64,000 bases of DNA from Micropterus salmoides (Eukaryota; Chordata; Actinopteri; Centrarchiformes; Centrarchidae), in NCBI RefSeq assembly GCF_014851395.1, contig NW_024044459.1, positions 18,548,664 to 18,612,663 on the forward strand, read 5' to 3'. A program made the position numbers and the translations under genes. Shown one piece after another: positions 63,470 to 64,000 of the stretch. The notes beneath the pieces were generated by a model. It made no database searches. It saw nothing but the letters and a program-made list of their open reading frames with translations, and was not told where the DNA came from. How positions within the stretch are numbered: the stretch's first letter is position 1; the number at the start of each line of letters is the position of its first letter.

Positions 63470-64000
63470 TAGTGTTGTAGTACTCAAGACCAGTCTTAAG
63501 ACCACTTTTTGATAGTCTTGGTCTCGTCTCGGACTCGACCGCATTTGTACTTGGTCTTGTCTTGGTCTCGGACATTGAGGACTCGGGATTTTGTTTCAAG
63601 ATTAGTCAAGACCATAACTTTGGGAATATCAATAAATTGCTTTTGCATTGTCTGATTTATTTGTTAACATCCTAACTTTGATTGGATGTAAAACGTATTG
63701 CTTCAAATTAAACTAATAACCCTAATTAAAAATGTTTTGTTACCATTAACGACTGTCACCCCTCCCCACAATGGTAAGCATGGAAAAGGAGTTAGAGTGT
63801 TGAATAAAGATGCTTACATTGATTTTAGCTCTTAGTGTTTGTATCTGGGTGTGTAAATGGGAATGTGGATTTTTCAGATCAATTTGAGAAGTACCTATGA
63901 TTTGTTCCACATTTTATTGTGTGTCATGTAATATGGGGAACCGGTCTTGGTCTTGACTCAGTCTCGCTCTCCCACGGTCTTGGTCTCAACTTGGTCTCAG
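63470..64000. repeat. ttggtctcg-rich teleost repeat at the window end
   Basis: Two blocks (63480-63620 and 63940-64000) built from short repeats such as cttggtctcg, ctcggactcg and aagaccagtctt. They are separated by AT-rich sequence and may be the two ends of one element that continues past the window. Confidence 0.55.

Overview
The window reads as nuclear DNA of a ray-finned fish, most likely a percomorph-type teleost. Two vertebrate genes are split into short exons with GT/AG introns, and the spaces between are filled with teleost-type mobile DNA: L2- and Rex1/CR1-like LINEs, a DIRS element, Ty3/gypsy elements, several hAT elements, a tRNA-derived SINE, and fish-specific anonymous repeats. 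Nothing prokaryotic is present. Species cannot be fixed from the sequence alone.

Gene layout (all on +). The last three coding exons of msh3 (mismatch repair, MutSbeta subunit) lie at 5575-9032; its earlier exons are outside the window. About 1.5 kb further on, rasgrf2 (Ras/Rac guanine-nucleotide exchange factor) starts at 10556 and runs to the end of the window. I resolve 18 consecutive coding exons whose phases all join (10556-62971), encoding PH1, coiled coil, IQ, DH, PH2, REM and the start of the Ser/Pro-rich linker. The catalytic CDC25 domain is past the right edge. This is the msh3-rasgrf2 neighbourhood known from other vertebrates, including human chromosome 5. One exon (58231-58323, 31 codons, phase-symmetric) is not in the canonical mammalian protein as I know it and looks like a cassette exon.

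Mobile DNA. The 28.9-kb intron 1 of rasgrf2 is the main sink. Left to right it holds a V-SINE-like SINE (12.77 kb); a decayed minus-strand Ty3/gypsy element with domain order gag-IN-RT-RH (Gmr1-like), split by a 711-bp hAT element with a perfect 8-bp target duplication; a MITE-like palindromic repeat (17.1-17.8 kb); a 5.1-kb DIRS element with inverted terminal repeats and an internal complementary region (18.17-23.25 kb); a Rex1/CR1-like LINE interrupted by an L2-like LINE (26.2-29.6 kb); a 530-bp hAT element with perfect 8-bp duplication (30.6 kb); and a deleted gypsy element with 5-bp duplication and 60-bp internal tandem repeats (33.3-34.7 kb). Later introns hold another L2-like LINE (49.5-50.6 kb), a hAT element carrying two tRNA-like pol III promoter modules (51.8-52.6 kb), and, in intron 17, an 85-bp almost perfect inverted repeat plus a perfect 20-bp hairpin.

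I found no complete, intact mobile-element gene and no undescribed enzymatic system. The best leads are the cassette exon, the DIRS deletion that fuses RNase H to the recombinase C-terminus in one 452-codon frame, the Gmr1-like order of the gypsy element, and the unexplained inverted-repeat structures in rasgrf2 intron 17.
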